Positions 1 through 5,614 of a stretch of DNA of 7,784 nucleotides are shown here, piece by piece. This stretch comes from a bacterium (GTDB lineage: Bacteria; UBP15; UBA6099; DSWB01). The notes under the pieces were generated by a model, which worked only from the letters and a program-made list of their open reading frames with translations, ran no database searches and was not told the DNA's origin. The stretch is taken from NCBI GenBank assembly GCA_020061125.1, contig JAGUYV010000301.1, positions 1 through 7,784 on the forward strand, read 5' to 3'. The position numbers and the translations under genes were made by a program. Every line of letters begins with the position of its first letter. Position 1 is the first letter of the stretch.

Positions 1-96
1 CATGGCCATGTCCCGCGCGGGCGTGCCGCTGCGCCAGTTGGATCCGGCTTCGGCGATGATAAATGTCCGGTCCGCGGGCAAAGGGTTTTCACTCAT
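1..96 (-). CDS. NeuB-family nonulosonate (sialic acid-type) synthase, N-terminal fragment
   Basis: This is the first 32 codons of a gene that runs off the left window edge. It starts at an ATG (96 to 94 on the minus strand) with GGGAG nine bases upstream. The peptide has the segment TFIIAEAGSNW at residues 11-21, followed by a GTPARDMAM stretch. That matches the amino terminus of NeuB/SpsE/PseI/LegI enzymes, whose first TIM-barrel strand carries FIIAEAG-N. These enzymes condense phosphoenolpyruvate with an amino sugar to make sialic, legionaminic or pseudaminic acid in the cytoplasm. The common family motif has AEAGxNHNG; here a tryptophan follows the asparagine, which fits a divergent subgroup. 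The gene begins 18 nt after the acetyltransferase stop codon, so the two are probably cotranscribed. The family call is fairly secure for so short a fragment; the exact sugar cannot be told. Confidence 0.72.
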   Translation of the reverse strand, partial: MSENPLPADRTFIIAEAGSNWRSGTPARDMAM

Positions 97-114
97 GTCT
101 GAAAACTCCCGGGA

Positions 115-591
115 TCAAATGTCTCGTTCCATGACGATGGCGCGCTGTGCGAATCCTGCTTTTTCATAGAAGTTCATGGCCTTGCTGTTGCCTGGCTTGA
201 CTTCGACGAGGAGTTTGCCCACGCCGAGTTCCTGTGCGAGCCATGCGCCCAGGGCGTTGATGGCGTCCGCGCCCAGGCCCCTTCCACGCGCGTGTTCGGG
301 CCCGATGAGGATGCCGAGCGTGGCTTCCGCGGGAGCGCCCTGCTTGCGCGCAATGGCGTAAGTGAGCGTGCCGATGAAATCGAGGGTTTCACGGTTCGTG
401 ATCGCCAGAGTGTCGCCGGTTGCGGAACGGCGAAGTTTTTCCACATCGCGCCCCATTTGATCCGGGGTCACGCTGCGGCGGTAGAACAGGTGCGCAACCC
501 CGGGGTCGTTGCGCCATGCGCACGCCTGCGCGTATTCGCTCTCTGCGATGGGACGCAGAACGGTTTTCTGTCCCGTGATTTCACGCGGCAC
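115..591 (-). CDS. GNAT-family N-acetyltransferase (RimJ/RimL-like)
   Basis: A complete 158-residue protein, a normal length for a single-domain GNAT enzyme. Members transfer an acetyl group from acetyl-CoA to an amine. The acetyl-CoA pyrophosphate loop is visible as RGRGLG at residues 102-107 inside motif A (about 93-111), and motif B appears as NSKAMNFYEKAGF (135-147). The N-terminal LRP and WRNDP segments (12-14, 26-30) are typical of the RimJ/RimL type, which also includes amino-sugar acetyltransferases such as PseH. The start is GTG at 591, chosen because GGAGG lies about 7 nt upstream; the gap to the preceding radical SAM gene is 18 nt. A NeuB-type gene follows 18 nt downstream, so I infer that it acetylates an amino-sugar precursor of a nonulosonic acid. 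A ribosomal-protein or antibiotic substrate cannot be excluded. Confidence 0.85.
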   Translation of the reverse strand: MPREITGQKTVLRPIAESEYAQACAWRNDPGVAHLFYRRSVTPDQMGRDVEKLRRSATGDTLAITNRETLDFIGTLTYAIARKQGAPAEATLGILIGPEHARGRGLGADAINALGAWLAQELGVGKLLVEVKPGNSKAMNFYEKAGFAQRAIVMERDI

Positions 592-609
592 GGCAGGCCT
601 CCGCAGGGG

Positions 610-1977
610 CTATTTCTCGTGGATTTTCTTGTTCCAGGCGCCCAACTCGCGCACCATGTCTTCCTTGATACGCGTGAGTTCCTCGTCGCTGAAGTCCGTG
701 AAATTTACGCGCACTTTCTCGCCCTGTTCCCCGAGATTGAGGAGGTGTTCTTCCTCGTCCGGGATTTTGCCCATTTGCATGGCTATGTCGTAGAGCGTTG
801 TCTTGGGGTAGGGGGTCGCGAAGAATATCACCTCGGGCGCGAGGTTGAGTTCCTTGCAGAATTCCACGGTTTCGCGCACGGTTTCATGGGTTTCACCGGG
901 CAGGCCCGCGATGAACGAGCAGTCGGCCCAGCCCAGATGCTTCTGGGTCAGGCGGATGGCGGTTTTGGCCTGTTCCACGGTGACTTTCTTTTTGATCCGG
1001 TCCAGAATGGTCTGGCTTCCCGACTCGATGCCGTAGCCGATGAACACGCACCCGGCTTCTTTCATGCGCACGATCATCTCTTCGGTCATGATGTTCACGC
1101 GGCCCGCGCAACCCCAGGTCACGCCCATGTTCTCCCGGGTCATGATCTCGCAGAAACGGCGCACATTCACTTTATTAATGATGAAGCAGTCGTCAATGAA
1201 ATGGATGTATTGCACATTATAGCGGCTTTTGAGTTCCGCGATTTCCGCCACGATGTTCTCCGCGCTGCGGAATCTGTATTTCACGCCCATGAAGTCGTGG
1301 TAGCAGAAGGTGCAGTCGTAGGGGCAGCCGCGTGACGAAAGCACATTCATGCTGCGGCGGTGTTCGGTGTCCGGGGCGATGGAGCCGTCGTCCCACTTGT
1401 TGAGGTTCACGGCCCCGATGGGATTTTCGCAGTAAATGTCCATGGGAAACAGATCCCAGCGCGGAAATGGCAGGGAGTCGAGGTCCATGATCGGTGAGCG
1501 CGGGGCCGTGGCGTGCGGCTTGCCCGAGGCGTCGCGGTACCAGATGCCGGGCACTGTTTCGAGGTCCCGGCCATGCGCCAGTGCGTCGAGCAGTTCGCTG
1601 GTGGTGTTTTCGCCCTCGCCGATGCACAGGATGTCCACGGCGGTTTTGTCCATCATCACATGCGGCACGCTTGTGGCGCAACTGCCGCCCGCGATGATGG
1701 TTTTGTCCGGGTGAAGCCTGCGCACGGTCTGGATCAGATCCTTGATGATCCTGTATATTGTTACCAGGCCGCCGATGCCGAATACATCCGCATCGGACGA
1801 GGCGATGGCGCGCTCGAGTTCTTCGCGCGAAGGGCGCAGCGCGTTGATGTCGTACACTTCGATATCCCAGTCCGGATTGCGTTCCCCGATCACGGCGGCA
1901 AGATACCCCAGGCCGGAGGGATACACATTCGGCAGAGACCATTCACGAATAGGCGGGTTCAGAAGTAATAGTTTCAT
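610..1977 (-). CDS. B12-binding-domain radical SAM protein
   Basis: A 455-residue protein with the two-domain layout of B12-binding radical SAM enzymes. Residues 1-150 form a Rossmann-like cobalamin-binding region (MKLLLLNPP start, VYPSGLGYLAAV at 18-29, DVFGIGG at 64-70, IIAGGSCAT at 94-102, CIGEGE at 118-123). No DxHxxG base-off motif is seen, which is common in this class. The radical SAM core carries RGCPYDCTFC, with cluster cysteines 218, 222 and 225, then GIESGSQ (316-322) and FIAGLPGET (355-363). Such enzymes carry out methylation or other radical chemistry on lipids, sugars and natural products. The open frame extends upstream to 2061, but homology begins at ATG 1977. No Shine-Dalgarno sequence precedes 1977, so the start is supported by alignment only. 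It is the first gene of the leftward operon with the GNAT and NeuB genes. The substrate is unknown. Confidence 0.9.
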   Translation of the reverse strand: MKLLLLNPPIREWSLPNVYPSGLGYLAAVIGERNPDWDIEVYDINALRPSREELERAIASSDADVFGIGGLVTIYRIIKDLIQTVRRLHPDKTIIAGGSCATSVPHVMMDKTAVDILCIGEGENTTSELLDALAHGRDLETVPGIWYRDASGKPHATAPRSPIMDLDSLPFPRWDLFPMDIYCENPIGAVNLNKWDDGSIAPDTEHRRSMNVLSSRGCPYDCTFCYHDFMGVKYRFRSAENIVAEIAELKSRYNVQYIHFIDDCFIINKVNVRRFCEIMTRENMGVTWGCAGRVNIMTEEMIVRMKEAGCVFIGYGIESGSQTILDRIKKKVTVEQAKTAIRLTQKHLGWADCSFIAGLPGETHETVRETVEFCKELNLAPEVIFFATPYPKTTLYDIAMQMGKIPDEEEHLLNLGEQGEKVRVNFTDFSDEELTRIKEDMVRELGAWNKKIHEK

Positions 1978-2052
1978 AATTATTAGTATCGGCGCGGCAG
2001 GCGGCGCACTTGACATATTTACACAAATTCTGTGCCTCGGAGTGTATACAGG

Positions 2053-2078
2053 ACAAGTCAAATTCAGGAATGACTTGT
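2053..2078. promoter_or_regulatory. Perfect inverted repeat, operator candidate
   Basis: ACAAGTCA (2053-2060) and TGACTTGT (2071-2078) are exact reverse complements separated by 10 bases. The element lies between two divergent genes and its right arm overlaps the possible -35 box at 2075. This spacing suits a dimeric regulator, though an RNA hairpin is possible. No regulator gene is visible in the window. Confidence 0.4.
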
Positions 2079-2104
2079 TTTGGTTTGTTGAAATTGTGAA
2101 TAAT
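2075..2104 (+). promoter_or_regulatory. Possible sigma70-type promoter for the rightward polysaccharide genes
   Basis: TTGTTT (2075-2080) and AATAAT (2099-2104) are separated by 18 bases, with a TG dinucleotide just upstream of the -10 box. The AT-rich stretch stands out from the GC-rich surroundings. Transcription would begin near 2111, just before the ribosome binding site at 2113-2120. Both boxes are imperfect. Confidence 0.35.
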
Positions 2105-2122
2105 TAAGAAAAGGATGGAGCC

Positions 2123-2284
2123 ATGAATCCGCCCATGCATTTGGGAATCCACACGGGCCTGGGCGATGAAAAATACAGCATATTGCTTGAGACCGGTGTT
2201 GTGCCACGGCCTGGCGCGGGATGCGTCAAGGCCATTTTCCCGGTGAATGAACTTGAACGGGCTGGAGCGTGTTTCAACAGTTGA
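2123..2284 (+). CDS. Small unrecognised ORF, 53 codons
   Basis: A 53-residue frame starts at ATG 2123, preceded by GGATGGAG (2113-2120) only two bases from the start codon, and ends at TGA 2282-2284. The peptide begins MNPPMHLGIHTGLGDEKY and contains LLETGVVPRPGAG; it has two cysteines, no clear membrane segment and no signal peptide. I recognise no family. It lies on the same strand as the sugar transferase and ends 22 nt before that gene's preferred start, so it could be its translationally linked neighbour or a leader peptide. It could equally be a decayed gene remnant or chance, since a 53-codon frame in GC-rich DNA is weak evidence by itself. Confidence 0.35.
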   Translation: MNPPMHLGIHTGLGDEKYSILLETGVVPRPGAGCVKAIFPVNELERAGACFNS

Positions 2285-2306
2285 ATACGCACACGGGAGT
2301 CCGGGC

Positions 2307-3086
2307 ATGTCACAAGCAATGGCAAGCACAGAAATCATGAATCACGAGAGCGACAACAAGCCAGTCCTCGCCAGTGTACAGGCATGGGAACTGCCCGTGC
2401 GTTCGCGCGCCATGGACATTGTGTTTCATGCGTTTCAAATCCTGTTGAGCGCGGCCGGGCTGATCGTGTTTTCGCCGCTGTTTCTCGTGGTTGCGATCCT
2501 GGTGAAAATCAATTCTCCCGGCCCGGTGTTCTACAGGGGCGCACGAATCGGCAAAGGCAACACGCTGTACAAGCTCGTCAAGTTTCGGACCCTGCCCGTT
2601 CAGTACGAGCAGTCCGTGGGTGACCGCGTGCTCACGCAGAAAGAGCGCATCAACGGACTTTTCGCGGCCATCGTAGTGCGCAGCAAGCTCGACGAACTGC
2701 CGCAACTCATAAATGTTATCAAAGGCGACATGAATTTCGTGGGACCGCGCCCCGTGCGTCCCATCATTTATTCCAAATATTCAAAAACCATACCGGGATA
2801 CAACCGCAAATTCGCGGTCAAGCCCGGCATCACCGGCCTGGCCCAGATCATCGGCGGTTATTACATGGACCCCCGAAAAAAGCATAAATATGATATGCTT
2901 TACATGGAGCGCAGATGTCTGCTGCTCGATATGAAACTCATTGCGCTCACTTTCCTGACTCTGGTCTTGAGCCGCCGGATTATGAAGCTTAAAATTACGG
3001 AACGGTTCCTGGGATTCGAACTTGGAGTGGATGAAGACGAACTCGAACCCACGGCCGATGACTACAAGAATGTAACGGGGACCTGA
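2307..3086 (+). CDS. Polyprenol-phosphate sugar-phosphate transferase (bacterial sugar transferase family)
   Basis: A 259-residue monotopic phosphoglycosyl transferase, consisting essentially of the catalytic domain as in PglC/WcaJ C-termini. It moves a sugar-1-phosphate from a nucleotide sugar to undecaprenyl phosphate at the inner membrane, the first step of glycan assembly. Visible hallmarks are RAMDIVF (34-40), a re-entrant membrane helix (about 41-66) with the SP pair at 56-57, SPGPVFYRGARIG (70-82), KFRT (92-95), the catalytic Asp-Glu pair in KLDELPQL (129-130), GDMNFVGPRP (140-149) and KPGITGLAQ (172-180). I chose ATG 2307 because GGGAG lies eight bases upstream; an in-frame ATG at 2247 lacks a good site and overlaps the small upstream ORF. 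The acidic C-terminal tail (about 240-255) is not part of the conserved domain. The next gene begins immediately at the stop codon. Confidence 0.9.
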   Translation: MSQAMASTEIMNHESDNKPVLASVQAWELPVRSRAMDIVFHAFQILLSAAGLIVFSPLFLVVAILVKINSPGPVFYRGARIGKGNTLYKLVKFRTLPVQYEQSVGDRVLTQKERINGLFAAIVVRSKLDELPQLINVIKGDMNFVGPRPVRPIIYSKYSKTIPGYNRKFAVKPGITGLAQIIGGYYMDPRKKHKYDMLYMERRCLLLDMKLIALTFLTLVLSRRIMKLKITERFLGFELGVDEDELEPTADDYKNVTGT

Positions 3087-3836
3087 TTGAACCCGGCAAA
3101 ACCGACCATGCAAAGAATCGTCATCTCCGTATTCGTCTTGTTGCTCGCCGCCTTGCCCGCAGCGCGTTGCGCTATGGCGCAGGACAATCCGCCCCAGGCC
3201 TATCTGATCCAGCCCGAGGATGTCATCGAGATAACGGTATGGCCGGACGACAAAATGTCTCTCAAGACAACGGTGCGGCCCGATGGAACCATTTCATACC
3301 CGTTTCTGGGACAGCTCAAGGTTGAAGGCATGACCGTGACCGATCTGACCATGCGCATCGAGGAATCGCTGCTCGGATATTTGAATAACCCCAAGGTCGC
3401 GGTCAATGTGACTAATTTCCGCCGCATGCGCGCATTCGTGCTCGGCGCTGTCTTGAATCCCGGCGTTTACGACATTCGCAAGGGCGACACCATCATGGAC
3501 CTGATCGCGGAGGCCAACGGTTTCTCGGACAAAGCCAAGAAAAGCGAGGTCGCGCTCATCCGTCCGCCCAGGGAACGCCCCCTGCAAATGCAGGAATCTG
3601 CTTCCGCTCCCGACGCCTCGGCCGCTCCGGGCGGCGACGCCATGAAATACATCAGTGTCATCAATGTGGCCGAAGTGCTCGGCAAAGGCGAGTTCCCCGT
3701 TCAGGATCAGTATCTCCTGCAGGACGGCGACATCGTTTTCGTGCCAACCGGAAAAAAAGTTGACTGGGAGAAAATTTACAAGGTTGTCACTACGGCGTAT
3801 TTCGCATTCAGCGTTGACAATTTAATCGGTGATTGA
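3087..3836 (+). CDS. Polysaccharide export protein, Wza/OPX type (Poly_export plus SLBB)
   Basis: A 249-residue exported protein, short compared with Wza (about 380), like the small OPX proteins of exopolysaccharide loci. It carries polysaccharide across the periplasm and outer membrane. Numbering from the internal ATG at 3108, residues 1-25 are a signal peptide with likely cleavage after AMA; a cysteine is present but no proper lipobox. The Poly_export domain follows (YLIQPEDVIEITVWPD at 32-47, VRPDGTISYPFLG at 56-68), then one SLBB domain (FVLGAVLNPGVYDI at 110-123, ending LLQDGDIVFVP at 203-213) and a C-terminal helix. A Ser/Ala/Pro-rich linker interrupts the SLBB region near 163-178. The chosen TTG start at 3087 directly follows the sugar transferase TGA and has GGGG six bases upstream, suggesting translational coupling. 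ATG 3108 is possible but has no ribosome binding site. Confidence 0.9.
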   Translation: MNPAKPTMQRIVISVFVLLLAALPAARCAMAQDNPPQAYLIQPEDVIEITVWPDDKMSLKTTVRPDGTISYPFLGQLKVEGMTVTDLTMRIEESLLGYLNNPKVAVNVTNFRRMRAFVLGAVLNPGVYDIRKGDTIMDLIAEANGFSDKAKKSEVALIRPPRERPLQMQESASAPDASAAPGGDAMKYISVINVAEVLGKGEFPVQDQYLLQDGDIVFVPTGKKVDWEKIYKVVTTAYFAFSVDNLIGD

Positions 3837-3854
3837 GCCGCTGTTTTTTCAACG

Positions 3855-3874
3855 GGACGCCATGTCCGGCGTTC
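3855..3874 (+). terminator. Hairpin downstream of the export gene, weak terminator candidate
   Basis: GGACGCC (3855-3861) pairs with GGCGTTC (3868-3874) over seven base pairs with one G-U pair and a six-base loop. It begins 19 nt after the export gene stop codon. No T-run follows directly; the T-rich stretch starts about 15 nt later. It may slow polymerase or protect the 3' end rather than act as a classic intrinsic terminator. Confidence 0.3.
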
Positions 3875-3893
3875 ACTGCGGGCATTTCTGTGT

Positions 3894-3922
3894 TTGGTTT
3901 TATTCCTGCACGCCCCTATAAT
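3894..3922 (+). promoter_or_regulatory. Sigma70-like promoter for the dehydratase-like genes
   Basis: TTGGTT (3894-3899) and a consensus TATAAT (3917-3922) are separated by exactly 17 bases. Transcription would start near 3929, giving a leader of about 37 nt before ATG 3966, which has GGAG five bases upstream. The promoter separates this gene group from the polysaccharide genes despite the shared strand. Confidence 0.65.
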
Positions 3923-3965
3923 TCCATTTGAAAACAGAGGCGCGCCGCGCGCGTCCGGAGCCGCC

Positions 3966-4742
3966 ATGATTATCGGCATTGTGGGCGTTCCGCCCTGGGA
4001 CATGATGCAGGACTATCTGCGCGCCGGGCATTCCATCATTGACCTCGACGAACCCGTGCCGGATCTGCCCGTGCAGGATGTATTCCTGCCCAACGCTTAT
4101 TGCTCGATCCTCAAGCGCGTGGTGAGCAACATCTTCGGCCTGCGCGAGCGCGGCGGGCTGGATCTGGTTCTGGCCACGGTGGGAGAATGCAAGTGCGACG
4201 GCATGCGCAACATCGCGCGATGGCTTGAAAATACCACGGATATTCCAGTAAAGCAGGTGCGTAACGGCAATATGCTGGGCGCCGGGCATCCCATCTGCGA
4301 CAGTGGCCTGCCCCTGCCGGAAAAGTTCGAGCGCATCGTGAGCAGCGTATACGAGCCTGCGCCTGCATCCCTGGGGCCGCGCCTGGCGCCAGTCGAACCG
4401 GTGTGCGGATTCTGGGGCGTGCCGCCATACGATTTCGACATCGCAAGTTTGTTCCCGGATCGCACGCGCGTCTTCGGCTGGACCCGATGCATGGAGAACC
4501 GGACCCCCGCGGATCTGGACCTCGAGTGTTTCGTGCAACCGGGGCTGCCGACCGTGTTCTTCACGCAGTCGTTCTGCCAGAAAGCCGCGCTTGCGTTCAA
4601 TCTGGCCAAGGCGCACAACGGGCTGTTCGTGGAGGTGGACAAACGGCTCACCCGCTCCACGGCCGCAAAAATCCAGGCGTTTATCGAATTCAATGTGCAG
4701 CAGGAAAAGACCGAATGCCGCAGGACGCGTCCGCGCGCATGA
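3966..4742 (+). CDS. Compact HgdB-like 2-hydroxyacyl-CoA dehydratase D-component family protein
   Basis: A 258-residue protein that I match by motif to the HgdB/HadC/BcrC-type subunit, which binds a [4Fe-4S] cluster and receives electrons from an ATP-driven activator. Three cysteines fall where the family's cluster ligands lie: Cys46 in LPNAYC, Cys77 in GECKCDGM (the CDG motif), and Cys204 in FFTQSFC, followed by the typical C-terminal GLFVEVDKR. Spacing of the first two (31) is close to that in HadC (33), but the gap to the third (127) is about 100 residues shorter, so the middle of the usual 380-430-residue protein is missing. GVPPWD (7-12) and GVPPYD (151-156) mark the starts of two similar half-domains. 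Six other cysteines are present. The start is ATG 3966 with GGAG upstream; the frame is open further upstream but there overlaps the promoter. The activator-like ATPase follows 22 nt downstream. The reaction is unknown. Confidence 0.72.
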   Translation: MIIGIVGVPPWDMMQDYLRAGHSIIDLDEPVPDLPVQDVFLPNAYCSILKRVVSNIFGLRERGGLDLVLATVGECKCDGMRNIARWLENTTDIPVKQVRNGNMLGAGHPICDSGLPLPEKFERIVSSVYEPAPASLGPRLAPVEPVCGFWGVPPYDFDIASLFPDRTRVFGWTRCMENRTPADLDLECFVQPGLPTVFFTQSFCQKAALAFNLAKAHNGLFVEVDKRLTRSTAAKIQAFIEFNVQQEKTECRRTRPRA

Positions 4743-4764
4743 CCGGGCAGCGCATTCTCTGACT

Positions 4765-5448
4765 ATGCCATCGCAATCAAAACACACAATTCTTCTGGAC
4801 TGCGGCACAAGCTACGCCAAGGTGCATTACTGCGGCACGGGCCGGAGGCGCATCATCCCGGCGCGCGACATCATGCGCCATCCAGACCGCTATCGCGTGG
4901 CTGCGGCCACCGGACACAACGCCGGGGTCAGAACGCAGACGCGCGTGAACGAGCTTGTCGCCCTGGCGCATGGCGGCCTGGCGTTGATTCCGGACAAAAA
5001 CTTTACGCTTCTGGACTGCGGCGCGCGCGATGTGAAATTCGTGAAGGTCCGCAACCGGAAGGTGCGCGGCATGGATTGGAACACCGAGTGCGGAGCGTTC
5101 ACCGGGCAAGTCATCGAGCTGCTGGCGCGATACTTTGATATGGACACTTCCTCACCTTCCGCATCAACGGGCCGCCTGCCCGTGGTATGCGGCGTGCTCG
5201 GCATGACCGCCATGTTCGACCGCATCGCACAGGGCGCGCCCCACGAAGTCGCGTTCAGCGAATTCCTGCGAGGCATCGCATTCAACTGCCAGACTCTGGT
5301 GGGCCGCCCCGATGTGCTTTACCTCTCCGGCGGCCTGTGCAAGAACCATACCTTCGTCAACAGCTTTTCCTGCGAAGTGCGGACCCTGGGCCGCTATGTG
5401 CTCCTGGACGGACTGCTCCGCGCCACGGACGCTTCTCAAATCAAATAA
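4765..5448 (+). CDS. HgdC/BadF-type ASKHA ATPase (dehydratase activator-like)
   Basis: A 227-residue protein, slightly shorter than HgdC (about 260). Activators of this family form a homodimer bridged by one [4Fe-4S] cluster and use ATP hydrolysis to drive an electron into a dehydratase or double-cubane protein. Visible parts are phosphate-1 loop LLDCGTSYAK (10-19), NELVALAHGG (62-71, matching the family's EIT-A-G segment), phosphate-2 loop LLDCGARDVK (82-91), and the cluster loop ECGAFTGQ (108-115, family CAAGTG) with Cys109. Cys142 (VVCGVLGMTAMF) sits where HgdC has its second ligand in CTVFAESEV, and GGLCKN (189-194) is the adenosine motif. Both cluster cysteines are thus kept although several flanking residues differ. 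The start is ATG 4765, 22 nt after the preceding stop, with no clear ribosome binding site; coupling with the upstream gene is likely. That gene is its probable electron acceptor. Confidence 0.82.
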   Translation: MPSQSKHTILLDCGTSYAKVHYCGTGRRRIIPARDIMRHPDRYRVAAATGHNAGVRTQTRVNELVALAHGGLALIPDKNFTLLDCGARDVKFVKVRNRKVRGMDWNTECGAFTGQVIELLARYFDMDTSSPSASTGRLPVVCGVLGMTAMFDRIAQGAPHEVAFSEFLRGIAFNCQTLVGRPDVLYLSGGLCKNHTFVNSFSCEVRTLGRYVLLDGLLRATDASQIK

Positions 5449-5517
5449 TCATCTGACCATAACCATCGCCCCATTGCTTCCCGACGGACATCATGGAGTT
5501 CTCTTTGTCCACACGGG

Positions 5518-5566
5518 TTGCGCGTTTGCCTTGCATCAGGGTATTATCGCGGCAACGGCTTATAAT
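5518..5566 (+). promoter_or_regulatory. Possible promoter(s) upstream of the UroD-family gene
   Basis: TTGCGC (5518-5523) and TATTAT (5542-5547) are separated by 18 bases. A second, perfect TATAAT lies at 5561-5566 without a good -35 box. The two -10-like boxes belong to a direct repeat. This could let the UroD-family gene be expressed apart from the two genes before it. Confidence 0.35.
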
Positions 5567-5573
5567 CGCGGCA
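5542..5573 (+). repeat. Short direct repeat overlapping the -10 boxes
   Basis: TATTATCGCGGCA (5542-5554) is repeated as TATAATCGCGGCA (5561-5573), 12 of 13 bases identical, with starts 19 bp apart. Location in a candidate promoter fits a tandem regulator-binding site, but it is short. Confidence 0.4.
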
Positions 5574-5614
5574 GGGGCAAGCAAGGAGTCCAATCGGGAA
5601 ACGGCGGTGTGTTA

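Noticed and set aside
292-1335. Long plus-strand open frame (347 codons) opposite the acetyltransferase and radical SAM genes
   Set aside because: It is antisense to two well-supported genes, its translation is rich in His, Ala, Arg and Phe with no motif, and GC-biased third positions easily produce such frames.
2010-2015. Perfect TTGACA as a -35 box on the plus strand
   Set aside because: No acceptable -10 box lies 15-19 bases downstream; the nearest TATACA (2045-2050) is 29 bases away.
3894-3965. Upstream extension of the HgdB-like gene to an in-frame ATG at 3894
   Set aside because: This ATG coincides with the -35 box of the promoter and has no ribosome binding site, whereas ATG 3966 has GGAG at the right distance.
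4739-4762. ATG overlapping the HgdB-like stop codon as the start of the next gene
   Set aside because: The frame ends after seven codons and is not in frame with the ATPase, which starts at 4765.
3900-4808. Minus-strand open frame of 302 codons opposite the HgdB-like gene
   Set aside because: It is a shadow of a gene whose cysteine motifs and ribosome binding site are convincing on the plus strand.
5449-5614. Cobalamin riboswitch before the UroD-family gene
   Set aside because: The 166-nt gap is shorter than usual for one and no B12-box-like sequence is seen; promoter boxes explain it better.
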